The notes under the pieces are model-generated. The model was not told the DNA's origin. It ran no database searches and saw nothing but the letters and a program-made list of their open reading frames with translations. A DNA stretch of 64,000 bases from Aplectana chamaeleonis. Taxonomy: Eukaryota > Nematoda > Chromadorea > Rhabditida > Cosmocercidae. A program made the translations under genes and the position numbers. This document shows positions 1 to 10,378 of the stretch, one piece after another; positions within the stretch are counted from its first letter, which is position 1, and every line of letters begins with the position of its first letter. The stretch covers positions 62,001-126,000 of the forward strand of contig JAPDOI010000287.1 in assembly GCA_029168955.1 (NCBI GenBank). Direction: 5' to 3'.

Positions 1-290
1 AAGTCAACACAAAGAACATCGCCGTTTTTGCTAACAGCCAGATTTTTAAAAGAAAAGCTTTCTTGAATAAGTATACAAACTCCACCCCCCTCTTTTCCAA
101 TCCTATTATCATTCCTGATGACATGATATAGCAATTCCGCAACAATTTCAGAGTCAGAAAAATTTGAAGAAAACCAGGTTTCTGTGATGATAACTAGATG
201 AGGTTTTCTAATAGAAAGGAAAAGATGTAGCTCACTCATCTTGTTTCGCAGGCTACGCGCATTAAGTAGACAACACTTGATCGTGTAATT
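1..290 (-). pseudogene. CR1-like LINE ORF2, N-terminal endonuclease fragment (runs off the window)
   Basis: Read on the minus strand from about 290 down to the window edge, one frame gives the start of a LINE endonuclease/exonuclease/phosphatase domain: LLNARSLRNKMSELHL, then HLVIITETWF, then a GGGVCILI stretch. In CR1/Jockey-type LINEs these correspond to the N-R-S-L-R-N-K strand and the catalytic TETW (Mg-binding Glu) motif of the apurinic-like endonuclease that nicks target DNA. The frame is shifted by one relative to the ORF1-like frame upstream, which stops at 262. Only the first ~90 residues lie in the window, so I cannot say whether the rest of ORF2 is intact. The family-level call is firm; clade assignment within CR1/Jockey is inference. 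Confidence 0.75.
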
Positions 291-956
291 TCCCTGCGCA
301 ATCAGTTTTTTGACTGCTGTTAGAAATATCACTAGCTTTAACAACCATCTCTATATATACTACATAAAACTTTTCTCCATTGTGGTCTCTCTCATTCCGA
401 TCCTTGGCCTCCTTCCTCAACTCCTTGTCCTTCACTCGCTCTTCCAATGTCATCGACCGCCTGATGTAGACACCATCAAATCGATCATGATCGCGCAAAC
501 GTCTAGCTACCATCAGCACTTCCTGAGAACGACGAGAGGAGGAAAAAATCACTTTAGTGAGACGTTTTTTACCCTCCTCAGGTTTTCCCATCCGGAAGAT
601 TTCTACCGGGCGGGACTCGACCCCAAGAGAGTCTAAAACGTCGGTGACCAAGTTTTCAGTGTGAAGTAGACGCTGGGACGGTTTAGTCCTTCCGAGAGTC
701 CCGAGATAACAATGGACCGGGAGTGTTTCTCCTGCTCCACTATCGCATTGGGGCTCACGTTGAGCGATAAAAACAGTTTGTTAAGCAAAGGTAATGCCTC
801 AGGGGCTTTACACTCTGAAATCGTTTTCAGCTTACACAAAATCTCATCGGTAGACACTTGATCAGACCGTATATCAGTTGATGAACTAGCCATTTTCAGA
901 TGTCCATCATTTTGGGATTGAGTTTGTAGACGACTTTGACGACTTGTTAGAGTCAT
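262..956 (-). pseudogene. CR1-like LINE ORF1 (nucleic-acid-binding protein), frameshifted
   Basis: Two overlapping minus-strand frames (956-633 and 651-262) together resemble the ORF1 product of nematode CR1-like LINEs. The first contains EKHSRSIVISGLSEG; the second contains VTDVLDSLGVESRPVEIFR, KVIFSSSRRSQEVLMVARRL, GVYIRRSMTLEERVKDKELR and a basic C-terminus. This is the usual RRM-like layout (RSIVISGLPE strand, LGVE...FRMG...KVIFSS). ORF1 proteins coat LINE RNA as a chaperone. A frameshift near 640 separates the halves. The last residues before 262 lead straight into the endonuclease frame, which fits the element order 5'-ORF1-ORF2-3' on the minus strand. Sequence from 957 to about 1000 is probably remaining 5' LINE sequence. 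Inactive copy. Confidence 0.65.
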
Positions 957-1022
957 AGGGAAGTCGATAAATAGCCGCAGCCGCTCACGAGAACAGGAGG
1001 TCGTAATATCAAGAAAAAGTGA

Positions 1023-3015
1023 GCAATTCTGTTAATAAGGGGTCTTCCGAGCAGAAGTAGTTTGGTTTGTGTCACAAACGTTCCATGAAAAAGGGAACAA
1101 TAGAAGAGTGGAGTGAGGAAAGTCTATAAAGTGTGAACAATATTTTTTGGAGGGTCACTTCTCTAAACAGCGAAAACGAACCTTTGCGGTATTTTGTGGA
1201 GAAGATTTCCCTGAGACTTTGATGCGTTGACGAGAATCTAAGGGAACACTCTACTTTGATGCTGTACCTGTGCCGTTTTAAATCTTTCAACAGCTGGAGC
1301 AAACCGTCCGTGTAGGTCAATTTGCCATCATTTTCTCATTCGATATTATCTATCAAGTGCACATACACAGCGAAGCATAAGTATAGCAACACCTTCGAAA
1401 TAGGCGTATCATGTGTTGGATCGAAGCTTTCGAGTTTCTATATTTCTGCTTCAACAAAAACGATGAATCAAGTATGACGAATTCGCCCATTTCGCCCTGG
1501 GTTGTAGAAAAAAGTCTGTATTTCGCGCGACGCATAAGTATAGCAACACCTGGGCAACGTGGAAATATCTTACGATGATGGCCAGAATAAGCCGTTTCTA
1601 CGTGTATTTTTATGAAACTGGTTTAGGGTGATGCTTTTCTTTCATTTCACCTGCCTTCTAATGGTAAAACTCAAGTTCACTACTTCGTTAATGTGGACTT
1701 GAATTTCGATAGATTCCCAGTAAGCTAAGGCGACTCGCTGGATGTAATTCCTAGTTTCTGCTGTATCGTGAATCGCTCAACGTCTGTGGTTGCCCAAACG
1801 TCTCATGCAGCTTGAGATGCGAGACCTTGTACGATGAGTTCCCAGGGATATGCTGTCGGCCCCGTCGACCCACTACGAATAGTCGCTGAGTTTCTCGGCA
1901 AAAAATATCACTACCACATCAACCACTGCGAAAACACTGTGGGCTCTGAAATTAAACAACATCATCGCTCAGAACATTTTCACAAAGTTGCTAGACTTGA
2001 GCCCGTGTCTTCAAACATGAGCACAAACTTGGAAAACTTCAGTGCTCAACGCAACCAAGGTGCCGCTTTCCAAATAATGCGTAAGGCGATCTTCTTCGGA
2101 TATAACACATTTTCTAGAGAAGCTTTAAACTTGCTATAGCTGAAGAAAATGACATTCTGAACGATTTGACAAGCGGCTTTTTGTTGCCTGGAGAACTCAA
2201 GTTTTCCAAGTTTGTGCTCATTTTTGATCGTACAGGCTCGAGCCTAGCAAACCTGTGAAAATGTTCTGAGCGATGAGGCGCCACAATGTTGCCACAGTGG
2301 TTGTTTCAGTAGGGAATGTACTTGCCGAGAAACACAGCGACATATCGTAGTCAGTCGTCGGGGCCGACAACATGAACCTGGGAACTCGTCGTATAAGGTC
2401 TCGCTCCACAAGCTCCATAAGACGTCTGGGCAACCACATATGTTGAGCGACTCTGGATCTAGCGGAGACTTGTGACTACATCCAGCTGGTCGTCCTAGCT
2501 GGCCGGAAGTCTATCGAAAACCAGGTCCAGCATTATGGAAGGAGTGAACTTGTGTTTTCCCGTCAGAAGGCAGGTGACATCCACCAGGAAAATGGGCGAA
2601 TAACATCACCTTGAACAAGTTCCATAAAAATACACGTGAAAACGACTAATTTTGGCTATCATCCTGAGATATTTTCACGTTGCTCAAAAAAGTATAGCGT
2701 GTCGCAGCTCTATTGTCTTCGGGAACTTCCCCACAAATATCTGAGACACTTATGCGTCGCAGTGTAGATATAAATTTTAACGGTTCCCGCATAATCTGAG
2801 TCTGTTTCGGAACCAAAAAGTACTTCCGTGTAGAACACCGCAACGATTTGTTTTCGCTGATTAGAAGTGTCGGTCAAGGAAATCACCCTCAGAAAATATT
2901 GCTCACGTTTTGTAGGCTCTCCTCACTCCACTCTTATACTGTTCCTTTATGTTGGAACGTTTGAGACACAAAGCAGACCACTTAAGCTTGAAGATCCTTT
3001 TTGGATAGAATTGGC
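1023..3015. mobile_element. Foldback element with ~0.8-1 kb diverged inverted arms
   Basis: The outer end GCAATTCTG...AAGGGGTCTTCC (1023-1048) returns in reverse complement at 2990-3015. Similarity continues inward to about 2040 on the left and 2199 on the right, leaving a ~160-bp loop. Matching landmarks include GTTGCCCA (A/G)ACGTCT near 1790 versus 2420, GTTTCTCGGCAA near 1890 versus 2330, and CATCGCTCAGAACATTTTCAC near 1970 versus 2260, each inverted. The left arm is longer because it carries an extra ~155 bp bounded by a direct repeat (GCATAAGTATAGCAACACC at ~1375 and ~1533). No transposase is seen. The termini match a second, shorter copy at 9512-10116. Short frames inside (1072-1320, 1834-2139) look incidental. 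Confidence 0.75.
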
Positions 3016-3227
3016 AATAAAAACTAGAAGGAAAGTTGTGGTTGTGGCAGATTACATGTAGCGAGGGTACTCGGACACTGTATCACGTTACTCTCTATAC
3101 GAACTATGCGTTCAAGATTCCAATGTAATATGCTGGTTTTGTAGCCTAAAACGCAGACAATCACCGTTCTTATATATTAAGAAAAAATCCCTTTCTAGTA
3201 AAAGACGCTGCAGGACGTCGACGTGAT
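3016..3227 (-). repeat. Dispersed repeat flanking the foldback element
   Basis: This segment matches, in reverse complement, 9361-9511 beside the second foldback. Its first ~50 bp also match 22,996-23,060 in reverse complement (shared words GTTGTGGTTGTGGCAGA and ATTGGCAATA). Foldback and flank therefore travel together, so the true repeat unit is larger than the foldback alone and probably includes the unknown frame next door. Confidence 0.6.
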
Positions 3228-3701
3228 CTATATTGAAGACTGCGGTAGCGTACCGAAATGACGGGACGAATCAAACAGGAATACCGCAGCTATCAGTCGA
3301 GACCGACGACTTTCAAACGCCTTCATTACGAGACATATACTAGCTAAACTTTCTTGATGGCAACTTATTACAGAAGTGTTTGGTGATAAGATTAGGGAAT
3401 TGAAGCTAGCCACGGTGTTCCGACAGACTACGCCAGCTAATTGATTCTTTTGAAGACAGTATTCACTATAATCCTCAATTTCGAGATTATCTGCTAAAAC
3501 GATTGATTGGCCCCCGGATACTGAATTTACGAAAAAAGTAAGAAATTGCACAAGGAGTACGCGAGTTTGCTCCGTGCTTTTCCTTGGATCTGAGCTATTA
3601 CTGTTTTTCATAAAATAATCTACTATTTTCGCATAAAGGCAGCGTTCACGATGCACAATGTGTTTTAGTTTCCAATAGGAGTGGGTAGTGTGGAGGGGCA
3701 C
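3228..3701 (-). CDS. Uncharacterised 157-residue frame, part of a repeated coding relic
   Basis: I do not recognise this protein. The minus-strand frame is open for 157 codons and ends at 3228. What makes it more than chance is a diverged inverted copy at 8594-9360 whose plus-strand translation keeps the same residues. Here: AKIVDYFMKNSNS, ADNLEIEDYSEYCLQKNQL, SCHQES..., ICLVMKAF, and AAVFLFDSSR. There: AKMEEYFMRNSNS, ADNLKIEDYRELCLQKNQL, SCHQES, INLVMEAL and AAIFLIDSSR. No transmembrane segment or signal peptide stands out. It lies next to a foldback element in both places, so it may be transposon cargo or a captured host exon. The annotated start is uncertain because the frame could begin upstream or be an internal exon. 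This copy is open; the other is broken. Confidence 0.4.
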   Translation of the reverse strand: MPLHTTHSYWKLKHIVHRERCLYAKIVDYFMKNSNSSDPRKSTEQTRVLLVQFLTFFVNSVSGGQSIVLADNLEIEDYSEYCLQKNQLAGVVCRNTVASFNSLILSPNTSVISCHQESLASICLVMKAFESRRSRLIAAVFLFDSSRHFGTLPQSSI

Positions 3702-5121
3702 ATTGTTACATTAACGTCGAAAAAACGCATTAAAACAAGCCAGGAACAGCCCTAAAAGAGCCTATAGTTGCCACTTCGAGCGCAAGGCAGATCCCAAGAG
3801 AGCAATGCTCGCCCTCCAACGTGAACAAAGGAAAACTCGAGATCATGAGATGAGCGATTGTTTCCGATCAATAGTCCCGTTCTTCCCTCCAATCTCAACT
3901 TTTCTCTTTACTCAGGTCAGCTCGCATACATAAGCTGCAATAGGCGGAAGTTACAAGCCTCGGACAACTCGTCCACCATGCTTCCCTAGCTCAATTTTTG
4001 ACTCCGTTCCCAGAAGGTCTTGTATGATTCTAGACTCATCATTAGAATCAGCATGGGACCGTTCCCGAGATAAAAAGCGGAAAAACGGAGAAACGATTTT
4101 TATCGTGAAAACTGCCTTTAACCCTATTTTTCACCGGTCGGAACCACAGAGAACATTTCCATGCTACCGGACTACTGCTTCAGGCCAGAGAAGTATGCCA
4201 CTGAAATGAGGTGCTCTACTGCGTTGTTCGCCGCTTCTTCCTGATTTTAGTAGCCTTTAGTGTCTATAGCCTCCTGAAAATTAATATAACAACGTTGGTA
4301 TGTTTGGGAAACGATAAACACTTGAAAATGGCTCCGAGCGAGTTCAAACGTGCGATTTTACGAAACGGTACGTTGGCAAGTTTTTACAAGTAAGCAGATG
4401 TCAGAACTGGTTTGAACATGTTGAGCCGCGTTAATCGGTTCCGAATCATTTTCAATCTAACATATGTATTTCTCCGTAACCATCTCAACCTCTATCCATC
4501 ACATGTTCTACCTCCCACCAAATTGCAGATTGTCTTTCTCCTTACTCGAATTACTTGTGTCACCTCATTTTCCATAACATATCTTTGATATTTTTTTTAT
4601 TAGAGGCTCACCATTCGAAAACTCAACTCCTTCCCTTCCCAATAAATTTCGTTTTCGATTTTTTCTGCTCCTGAAATTTAACCGGATTCGGTTTTATATT
4701 TCGAACTGCAAAGGATGTTCTAGAGAGAAAAACTACGTAAATGCTTCTCGTTCTCTTTTAGACAAATCGTGTCTGTTTGAATTTATAGAGCACTTAGATC
4801 GAGCCGAAATACATTAATCATAAAACGAAAAAGGGGTTCGTGGAATGGTTCCACGCTATCATACTACTCGTAGATTCACATGCCGTGTGTACAAAGCGCG
4901 GCTCTTCGGATCCATAGTGGTTGCGCTAGGAGATCCAAAGTGTTCATCCGTGCGTTTTGGGACTCCAGAGGGAGAGCGTGTGCGTGTTCCATTAACTCAA
5001 TTTGTTTAGTGGTTACAGAGGCACGCGAAAGCTGAGAGTCGCCATCTAGGTAGGTCGTAGAACACGACCAACAATGATTAGAGCGGCTTCATATCTACTT
5101 GAGTAGTTTACATTTATTCAC
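3702..5121. other. No recognisable gene; AT-rich unclassified sequence
   Basis: I see only short frames (60-61 codons at 4024-4209 and 4211-4393) without family resemblance. A GC-richer stretch around 4840-5060 contains a small self-complementary motif (GGAATGGTTCC near 4850) and precedes the 232-bp tandem repeat. No RNA gene signature was noticed. Confidence 0.5.
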
Positions 5122-6050
5122 AGGATAGTGCATTTGGGTGAAAGCAGCGGTTCTATGTCTGAGGACGAAGACAGACCAGTTCGCTCAGTACCTCCGACCT
5201 AAAGAGGATCACTCCGCGTCATATTGGCTTGGCCAAATAACGGGATGCACAAATGAACAAATTGATGAAGGACACTAGGATTCCTTCGTCCGGGTACTGT
5301 GCACCTCCCACAGTCGCTAATGTGGCGCAGCCGCCCGTTTAGGGCAGAGGCCCTAGGATGATGCATTTGGGCGGAAACAGCAGTTTTGTGTCTGAGGGCA
5401 AAGGCGGACCAGTTTGTTTAGTTTTTTCGACCTAAAGAGGATCAATCCACGCCATATTGGCTCAGCCAAACAACGGGATGCACAAATGAACAAATTGATG
5501 AAGGACACGAGGATTCCTTCGTCCGGGTACTGTGCACCTCCCACAGTCGCTACTGTGGCGCAGCCGCCCGGCTAGGGCAGAGGCCCTAGGAAGATGCATT
5601 TGGACGGAAACATCAGTTTTGTGTCTGAGGACGAAAACAGACCAGTTTGTTTAGTTTTTAAGACTTAAAGAGGATCAATCCACGCCATAATGGCTCAGCC
5701 AAAAAACGGGATGCACAAATGAACAAATTGATGAGGGACGTGACGAATTCCTCGTCCGAATACTGTGGACCTCCCACTGTCGCCACTGTGGCGCAGCCGC
5801 CCGGCTAGGGCAGAGGCTCTAGGATGATGCATTTGGGCGGAAACAGCAGTTTTGTGTCTGAGGACAAAGGCAGACCAGTTCGTTTAGCTTTTCGACCTAA
5901 AGAGGACCAATCCACGCCATATTGGCTTGGCCAAATATCGGGATGCGCAAATGAACAAATTGATGAAGGATGTGAGGATTCCTTCGTCCGGGTACTGTGC
6001 ACCTCCCACAGTCGCTACTGTGGCGCTGCCGCCCGGCTAGGGCAGAGGCC
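5122..6050. repeat. Tandem repeat, four copies of ~232 bp
   Basis: Copies start at about 5122, 5356, 5588 and 5820, each at AGGA(T)...GATGCATTTGG(G), and end in CGGCTAGGGCAGAGGCC. Spacing is 234, 232 and 232 bp. Units differ by a few percent. Each ends with a short hairpin, CCACAGT-CGCT-ACTGTGG in the best copies (slightly mutated in copies 1 and 3). Frames seen on either strand (e.g. 5353-5544, 5805-6002) repeat with the unit and show no family match, so I treat them as non-coding. Confidence 0.9.
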
Positions 6051-6971
6051 GTAAGAGTCGTTAATGAGATGATATCGCTGAGTACCTCATGATGCCTCAA
6101 CGACTCATTGGCTTATCCTCAGCATTTATTTCTGTTTCTTTTCTGACTTGTTCGTTACCGGCCTTGTTTTTTCTTTTAGTAAAACTCACCAATTACCGTG
6201 TGAAGTCCGTTTTTTTATAATTGGCATGAACTTTCTTCCTTTTTCTGTAAATTATACAATACTCAGCTTTACCGTTAAGCAGCGTGAAGGACCTGAGCCA
6301 GAGCCGTCGAGAATGGTTCCATATATCGTGGTGAATAGATAGGGACCGATCATTAGGCGCAGAGCGCCCCTACAGTGCGCGCAATAGAAAGGTGAGCTCC
6401 CTTCCCTTCTTTTCAAAAGACTGTGTATGGGTGTTTGGAATTGCACCGGTATTTTTTCTTTCACACGGTTACAAAGCATTGAAAATAGTAGAAAATATTG
6501 AAGACAAAAAACTAGTTCGAAAGAGTGAGTAGTGCATGATGGTTATAGAGGGAACGATGGTGAAAAGCAGTTACAGTTAGTGACTAAGGAGCATCCATCC
6601 ATTCTTCAGTGAAGAAGGAGTACTCAAGCCTTCTAATGAATTTCAAGGTGCACTGGGAGAAATATCATTTTTTTTATTCAAATTTTGTTCAACTATTAGG
6701 CGTTTTGTCTTTCTCCCTGTAAAATATTACTTCGTCTCTGAACAGTGGTTGAGCGAACTGTGTTCTCACATCTGCATCTTCTCGCAAAGGAGCATGACTA
6801 ACAAAACTTTGAGTTTTTTGAAATGTTTTCTCCAGCAAATGGGTTGTTGCTATTGTATTTCACGGTGTTGAAGCATTGTCATATCAAATAAAATGTACAT
6901 AATAGTGATACAATTTTGTACCACTGCAAACTATTTCTGCGTTGGAAAGGTCTATGCGGAACAATGTTCAC
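6051..6971. other. No recognisable gene
   Basis: AT-rich sequence with only short frames at 6148-6342 and 6252-6479, which overlap on opposite strands. Nothing in it matches a family I know. The word GAGAATGGTTCCATATATCG near 6309 partly echoes the GGAATGGTTCC region near 4850, suggesting dispersed repeat debris. Confidence 0.4.
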
Positions 6972-7465
6972 AAGCAGCGGTCGCGATGAAATATGACTGT
7001 CTTCTTTTCCTCTCTGAACCCCTTTCTGGATTCAAATTGGTAGGACCTATAGGAAAAATTTGTGAAGAAACGGCTGTCTTAAGCCAAATGTCGAGTCTGA
7101 ACTTTCCTGTCTTTTGATGATGGACGAGCCCACTCCACATCATCGGCCTCGATGATCTCTAACATGAAGAACATCAGTCAGCCGGCTTGAAATTCGAATT
7201 CAATTAATGAACAACAACTTTCGAGCCGACCTGCTCGAATATTTCTGTCCTCGTCGAGTGGAACATTGAAAGAAGAGCTTGTTTTCATTGTTCCACTGAT
7301 TTTATTAGTTAAATTTGCATCTACATAGTTCTGCCTGTGAACGTCAATGAATTTGAACCACTCCGCTAGAGACTGTGATCTTTTTGGGCGGAGCTGTGCA
7401 AGTGGGCACGAATTGACAACATAGGATCTTAATAATTCTATTTTTAGTTCGTTTCTAGCCGCGTA
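6972..7465 (+). mobile_element. Old, right-truncated TTAA-type MITE
   Basis: The left end AAGCAGCGGTCGCGATGAAA resembles the terminal repeat of the MITEs at 29,906-30,454 and 49,035-49,581 (AGGCAGTGGTCGCGATCAAA). Internal words are shared in the same order: CTGAACTTTC, TGTCTTTTGATG, GGACGAGCCCACTCCACATC, GAACATCAG, TTAAATTTGCAT. The right terminal repeat is missing. This copy is clearly more diverged than the two in the duplicated block, so it is an older member of the same family. Confidence 0.65.
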
Positions 7466-7468
7466 ACC

Positions 7469-8010
7469 TTAAAGGCTTAGGGCACCCAGGAAATCAATTT
7501 TTCAGATTTTATGCTTTGCTTAGAGAGGGACAAACGCTGAACACATTTACTATATCTCTGAGGTCGTTCAAGGTCCCCTACAAGCGGAGTTATAGCTCCT
7601 CAAAAAGGCATATACTTTGAGTGCACTTTGAGGGTACGAGTTGTCTCGGGTCTGTATTTCTCTGCATTCGCAGTCGCTGCACGAGAGCGAACCAGAATGA
7701 GGAGACAGCTGGCAATGGAGGGAAGAACGACGATTAAGGTGAAATTCATCCATCCGTCTAGCCACTATTGAGTTCGAAAATCAGGAACGGGGTGTGGCCT
7801 GTGTTGGTGGGCGGTGGGGGTCGGGTCTGTGGTGGTCGCCCATATCTAACTTATTTGGAAGAATTGAGCTCTTGCACTTGGCGCGTGTAATACAGTAGGG
7901 ATCTACTACACAATAATTTTTGAATATCATAGTGTGGCTTGTGCTTCCAGAACTTAATACGCAAACGAGTCGCGTCCTGATATCGACGAACCACGACGTG
8001 CGACCCAACA
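7469..8010 (+). repeat. Dispersed repeat with TTAAAGGC-type left end
   Basis: Begins TTAAAGGC and matches 32,922-33,400 and 52,346-52,820 in the same orientation. Shared landmarks are GAGTTATGGC/GAGTTATAGC, CGAGAGCGA(G/A)CCAG, GGAGACAG, GGGTGTGGCC, GGTGGTCGC and TTGCACTTGGC-type words. No matching right terminal repeat was found, so I do not call it a complete MITE. Frames inside (7568-7765, 7781-8017) are not conserved between copies. Confidence 0.6.
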
Positions 8011-8593
8011 ACATCACCCTTTGAAACGACTTGGAATGAATCCGCGTCAGAAGAGGTATCGTAGTCGTGGTATTTATTATTGTTGTTTTATCCAGTTGTT
8101 CATCCTTTCTGATTAGTATATTGTTGCTGTCTGTTAAATGCTACGTTGGTACTCCACCCTACACATCGAACGACAAAGCAACTAGTGCGTTTGTATCCAT
8201 CTGCTTATCTGTGAAATACAGTTGACATCTGTCTTTGTTATTCACATCATTCGATATTTAGAAAGCGAATAAATAGAGCTAAGCATAAAAACGTCATGCA
8301 TATTCTCAAGTATAGCAGTACTAATATCATGTTGATGGTAAATGGAATTCCTGCTCATACGAGCCTCATTCTTCTGCATTCGTTTCTTAGAGACAGTGTT
8401 CACAGTGGTTTTCGTTACCGTCTTTCTAACTAAAAACACCGCGTTGGCCACAAAAGGCTACTGAAATAAGGAAGAAGCAGCGAAAAACGCAGTAAAACAC
8501 CTTTTTTCAGTGGCATAATTCTCTGGTCTCAAGTAGTGGTCCGGTAGCATAGGCATGTTCTCTGCGCTTGCGATCGGAGAAAAGTGGGGTCAC
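8011..8593. other. No recognisable gene
   Basis: AT-rich spacer. A 69-codon frame (8242-8451, minus) and a 72-codon frame (8507-8725, minus) lack family resemblance. The second overlaps the opposite-strand relic that starts at 8594. Confidence 0.4.
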
Positions 8594-9360
8594 GCGAAAA
8601 TGGAAGAATATTTTATGCGAAACAGTAATAGCTAAAGTCCAAAAGAAAGAACAGAGCAAAAGGGATCTGATAATTCTAATGGACGGCTCCATAGAAGATT
8701 TCGTTGTCACAACAAACAGGTTCACTGAGATTACTGGAGCATAGCGAGAGTACAGGATTTCGCGTACTTTGGGTGCGTTTTTCTTACTTTTTTCGTCGTT
8801 TCAGGTCCATCTAGGGCCAAGCATTCGCTTTAGCAGATAATCTCAAAATTGAAGATTATCGTGAACTTTGCCTTCAAAAGAATCAATTAGATGACGTGCA
8901 GGAACACAGTGCCGAGCTTTCCTTCCCGAACCTTATCAGCAAATTTTTTTTTGTGTCAAGTTGCCATCAAGAAAGTTCAGTATGCATAAATCTCGTAATG
9001 GAGGCGTTGAAAGACTGATAGCACACGTCCGAGCGTCAAGTGTCGCTAAGGTTAGCATCATCAATATTTTTTGTTGATCTGACTCGCCAGCGACCACTGC
9101 AGCCGGCCTGTCGCTGACGGTGGAGGCATAGCGGCAGTAGCGGCTGTCACTAATATTATCAATACCATCGTTAACCATGTGCCATCGTCGGACACGCCAG
9201 CCGTCGTGCGTCTTGCGCCAGCGTTTCAGCGCTGACGCATGACGCTCCAAAGCCCTGACGCTTGCCGCCTGTCGTTCGCTATGTACGGATCCACAGCTGC
9301 GATATTCCTGATTGATTCGTCTCGTGCCATTTGGGTACGCTACCGCAGTCTTCAATATAA
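8594..9360 (+). pseudogene. Broken second copy of the uncharacterised frame at 3228-3701
   Basis: Plus-strand translation in shifting frames recovers AKMEEYFMRNSNS near 8595, ADNLKIEDYRELCLQKNQL near 8840-8900, SCHQES and INLVMEAL near 8970-9010, then AAIFLIDSSR near 9295-9325. The copy contains an in-frame stop soon after NSNS, an extra segment around 8680-8750, another stop before the ADNL motif, and a ~270-bp GC-rich insertion (9021-9292) that splits the sequence between the LVMEAL and AAIFLI parts. A sequence resembling a nematode 3' splice site (TTTCAG, 8801-8806) precedes the ADNL part, but the matching intact copy reads through, so splicing is not required. The long minus-strand frame 8936-9541 is an antisense shadow. 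Confidence 0.45.
9021..9292. other. GC-rich insertion inside the relic copy
   Basis: Relative to 3228-3701, where CTGATAG runs straight into CTGCGG, this copy carries about 270 extra bases between CTGATAG and CAGCTGCG. The insert is visibly richer in G+C than its AT-rich surroundings. I found no terminal repeats or target duplication, so its origin is unknown. Confidence 0.5.
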
Positions 9361-9511
9361 ATCCTGTCGACGTTCTGCAGCGTCTATTATTAGCAAGGGC
9401 TTTTTTCTTGAGATAATTGATAATACTCTGCGCTTTAGGCTGCAAAGCCAGCATATTACATTTGAATTTAAAACGCAAAGTTGCTATAGAGAATAACCTA
9501 ATACAATTATT
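9361..9511 (+). repeat. Dispersed repeat flanking the second foldback
   Basis: Reverse complement of the segment at 3016-3227; shared words include GCTGCAAAGCCAGCATATTA versus its diverged counterpart near 3130. It joins the coding relic to the foldback in the same relative order as in the first copy. Confidence 0.55.
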
Positions 9512-10116
9512 AATTCTATCAAAAAGGGGTCTTCCAAGCAAAAGAGGTTTGGTTGGCGTCAGAAACGTTCCAACAAAAAGGGAACAATAGGTAAGTAGAA
9601 TCAGGAGAGTCTACAAAAAGTGAACAATATTTTCTGAGACTGATTTTCCTGGCCGATACTTCTTAACAGCAAAACAAACCGTTGCGGTGTTCTACACGGA
9701 AGCCCTCTGTGGTTCCAAACATGATCTTGACTACACGAGAACCGTTAAAAAGTATGTGCATGTAAACCTAATACTTACCATCAGAATAGAAGATGATGCC
9801 AAAAACACAGACGGACGGTTAGCTCCAGCTGCTACGAAGCGAAACCAAAGTGCAGCATCTAATGAGAATATTTTCTTATATTCTCGTCAACGAATGGAAG
9901 TCCATTCTTGGAAACCATTGAACTCTTCCTCTAGAAGTACCACAACGGTTTGTTTTTGCTGTTAAGAAGTATCGGCCAGGAAAATCAGTCTCAGAAAATA
10001 TTGTTCACTTTTTGTAGAGCTCTCCTGATTCTACTTTACCTATTGTTCCCTTTTTGTTGGAACGTTTCGACGCCAACCAAACCTCTTTGCTTGGAAGACC
10101 CCTTTTTGATAGAATT
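9512..10116. mobile_element. Short foldback element, deletion derivative of the 1023-3015 type
   Basis: Left arm 9512-9695 begins AATTCTATCAAAAAGGGGTC; right arm 9937-10,116 ends with its reverse complement. The arms are about 180 bp and highly similar. The ~240-bp loop matches sequence inside the right arm of the 1023-3015 element (ACACGGAAG, GGTTCC, GAACCGTTAAAA), so this copy looks like an internally deleted relative. No transposase. The frames at 9687-9965 and 9950-10,132 simply cross the loop and arm. Confidence 0.8.
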
Positions 10117-10278
10117 GTTCACTTTTTATTGATATTACGAAGTAATATCCCTAAAAATCCTCAATAATTCTCGAATAGCATGGATTGCTATAATAATCAG
10201 TAAGCAACAACCTTGTTGCGCACGCTACAAACGAAGCGCTACTCACTTTCCACGTCGTCCTGTTGTGGTCAGGAAACG
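10117..10278. other. Spacer between foldback and satellite
   Basis: AT-rich sequence with a small hairpin (GCAACAACCTTGTTGC near 10,204). No gene seen. Confidence 0.5.
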
Positions 10279-10378
10279 CCCTATGCAGTTGACACCACCC
10301 TGGCACGTCGGCCTGTGGACGGCACCAGGTGCTTTGTGCACTTGGCACGACGTTCTGATGACGTCATCCAGATGCTAT
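10279..10378 (+). repeat. Diverged leading edge of the 42-bp satellite
   Basis: Two poorly conserved units precede the regular array. From about 10,329 GTGCTTTGTGCACTTGGCAC followed by CTGATGACGTCATC aligns with the 42-bp unit with many mismatches in the first half but an intact palindromic core. Before it, CCCTATGCAGTTGACACC...ACGTC (from ~10,279) aligns more loosely. Diverged edge units are usual when unequal exchange homogenises the interior of a satellite. Confidence 0.6.

Noticed and set aside
8936..9541. 201-codon minus-strand frame
   Set aside because: It is antisense to the relic that matches 3228-3701 by translation and runs through an inserted GC-rich segment and a foldback arm.
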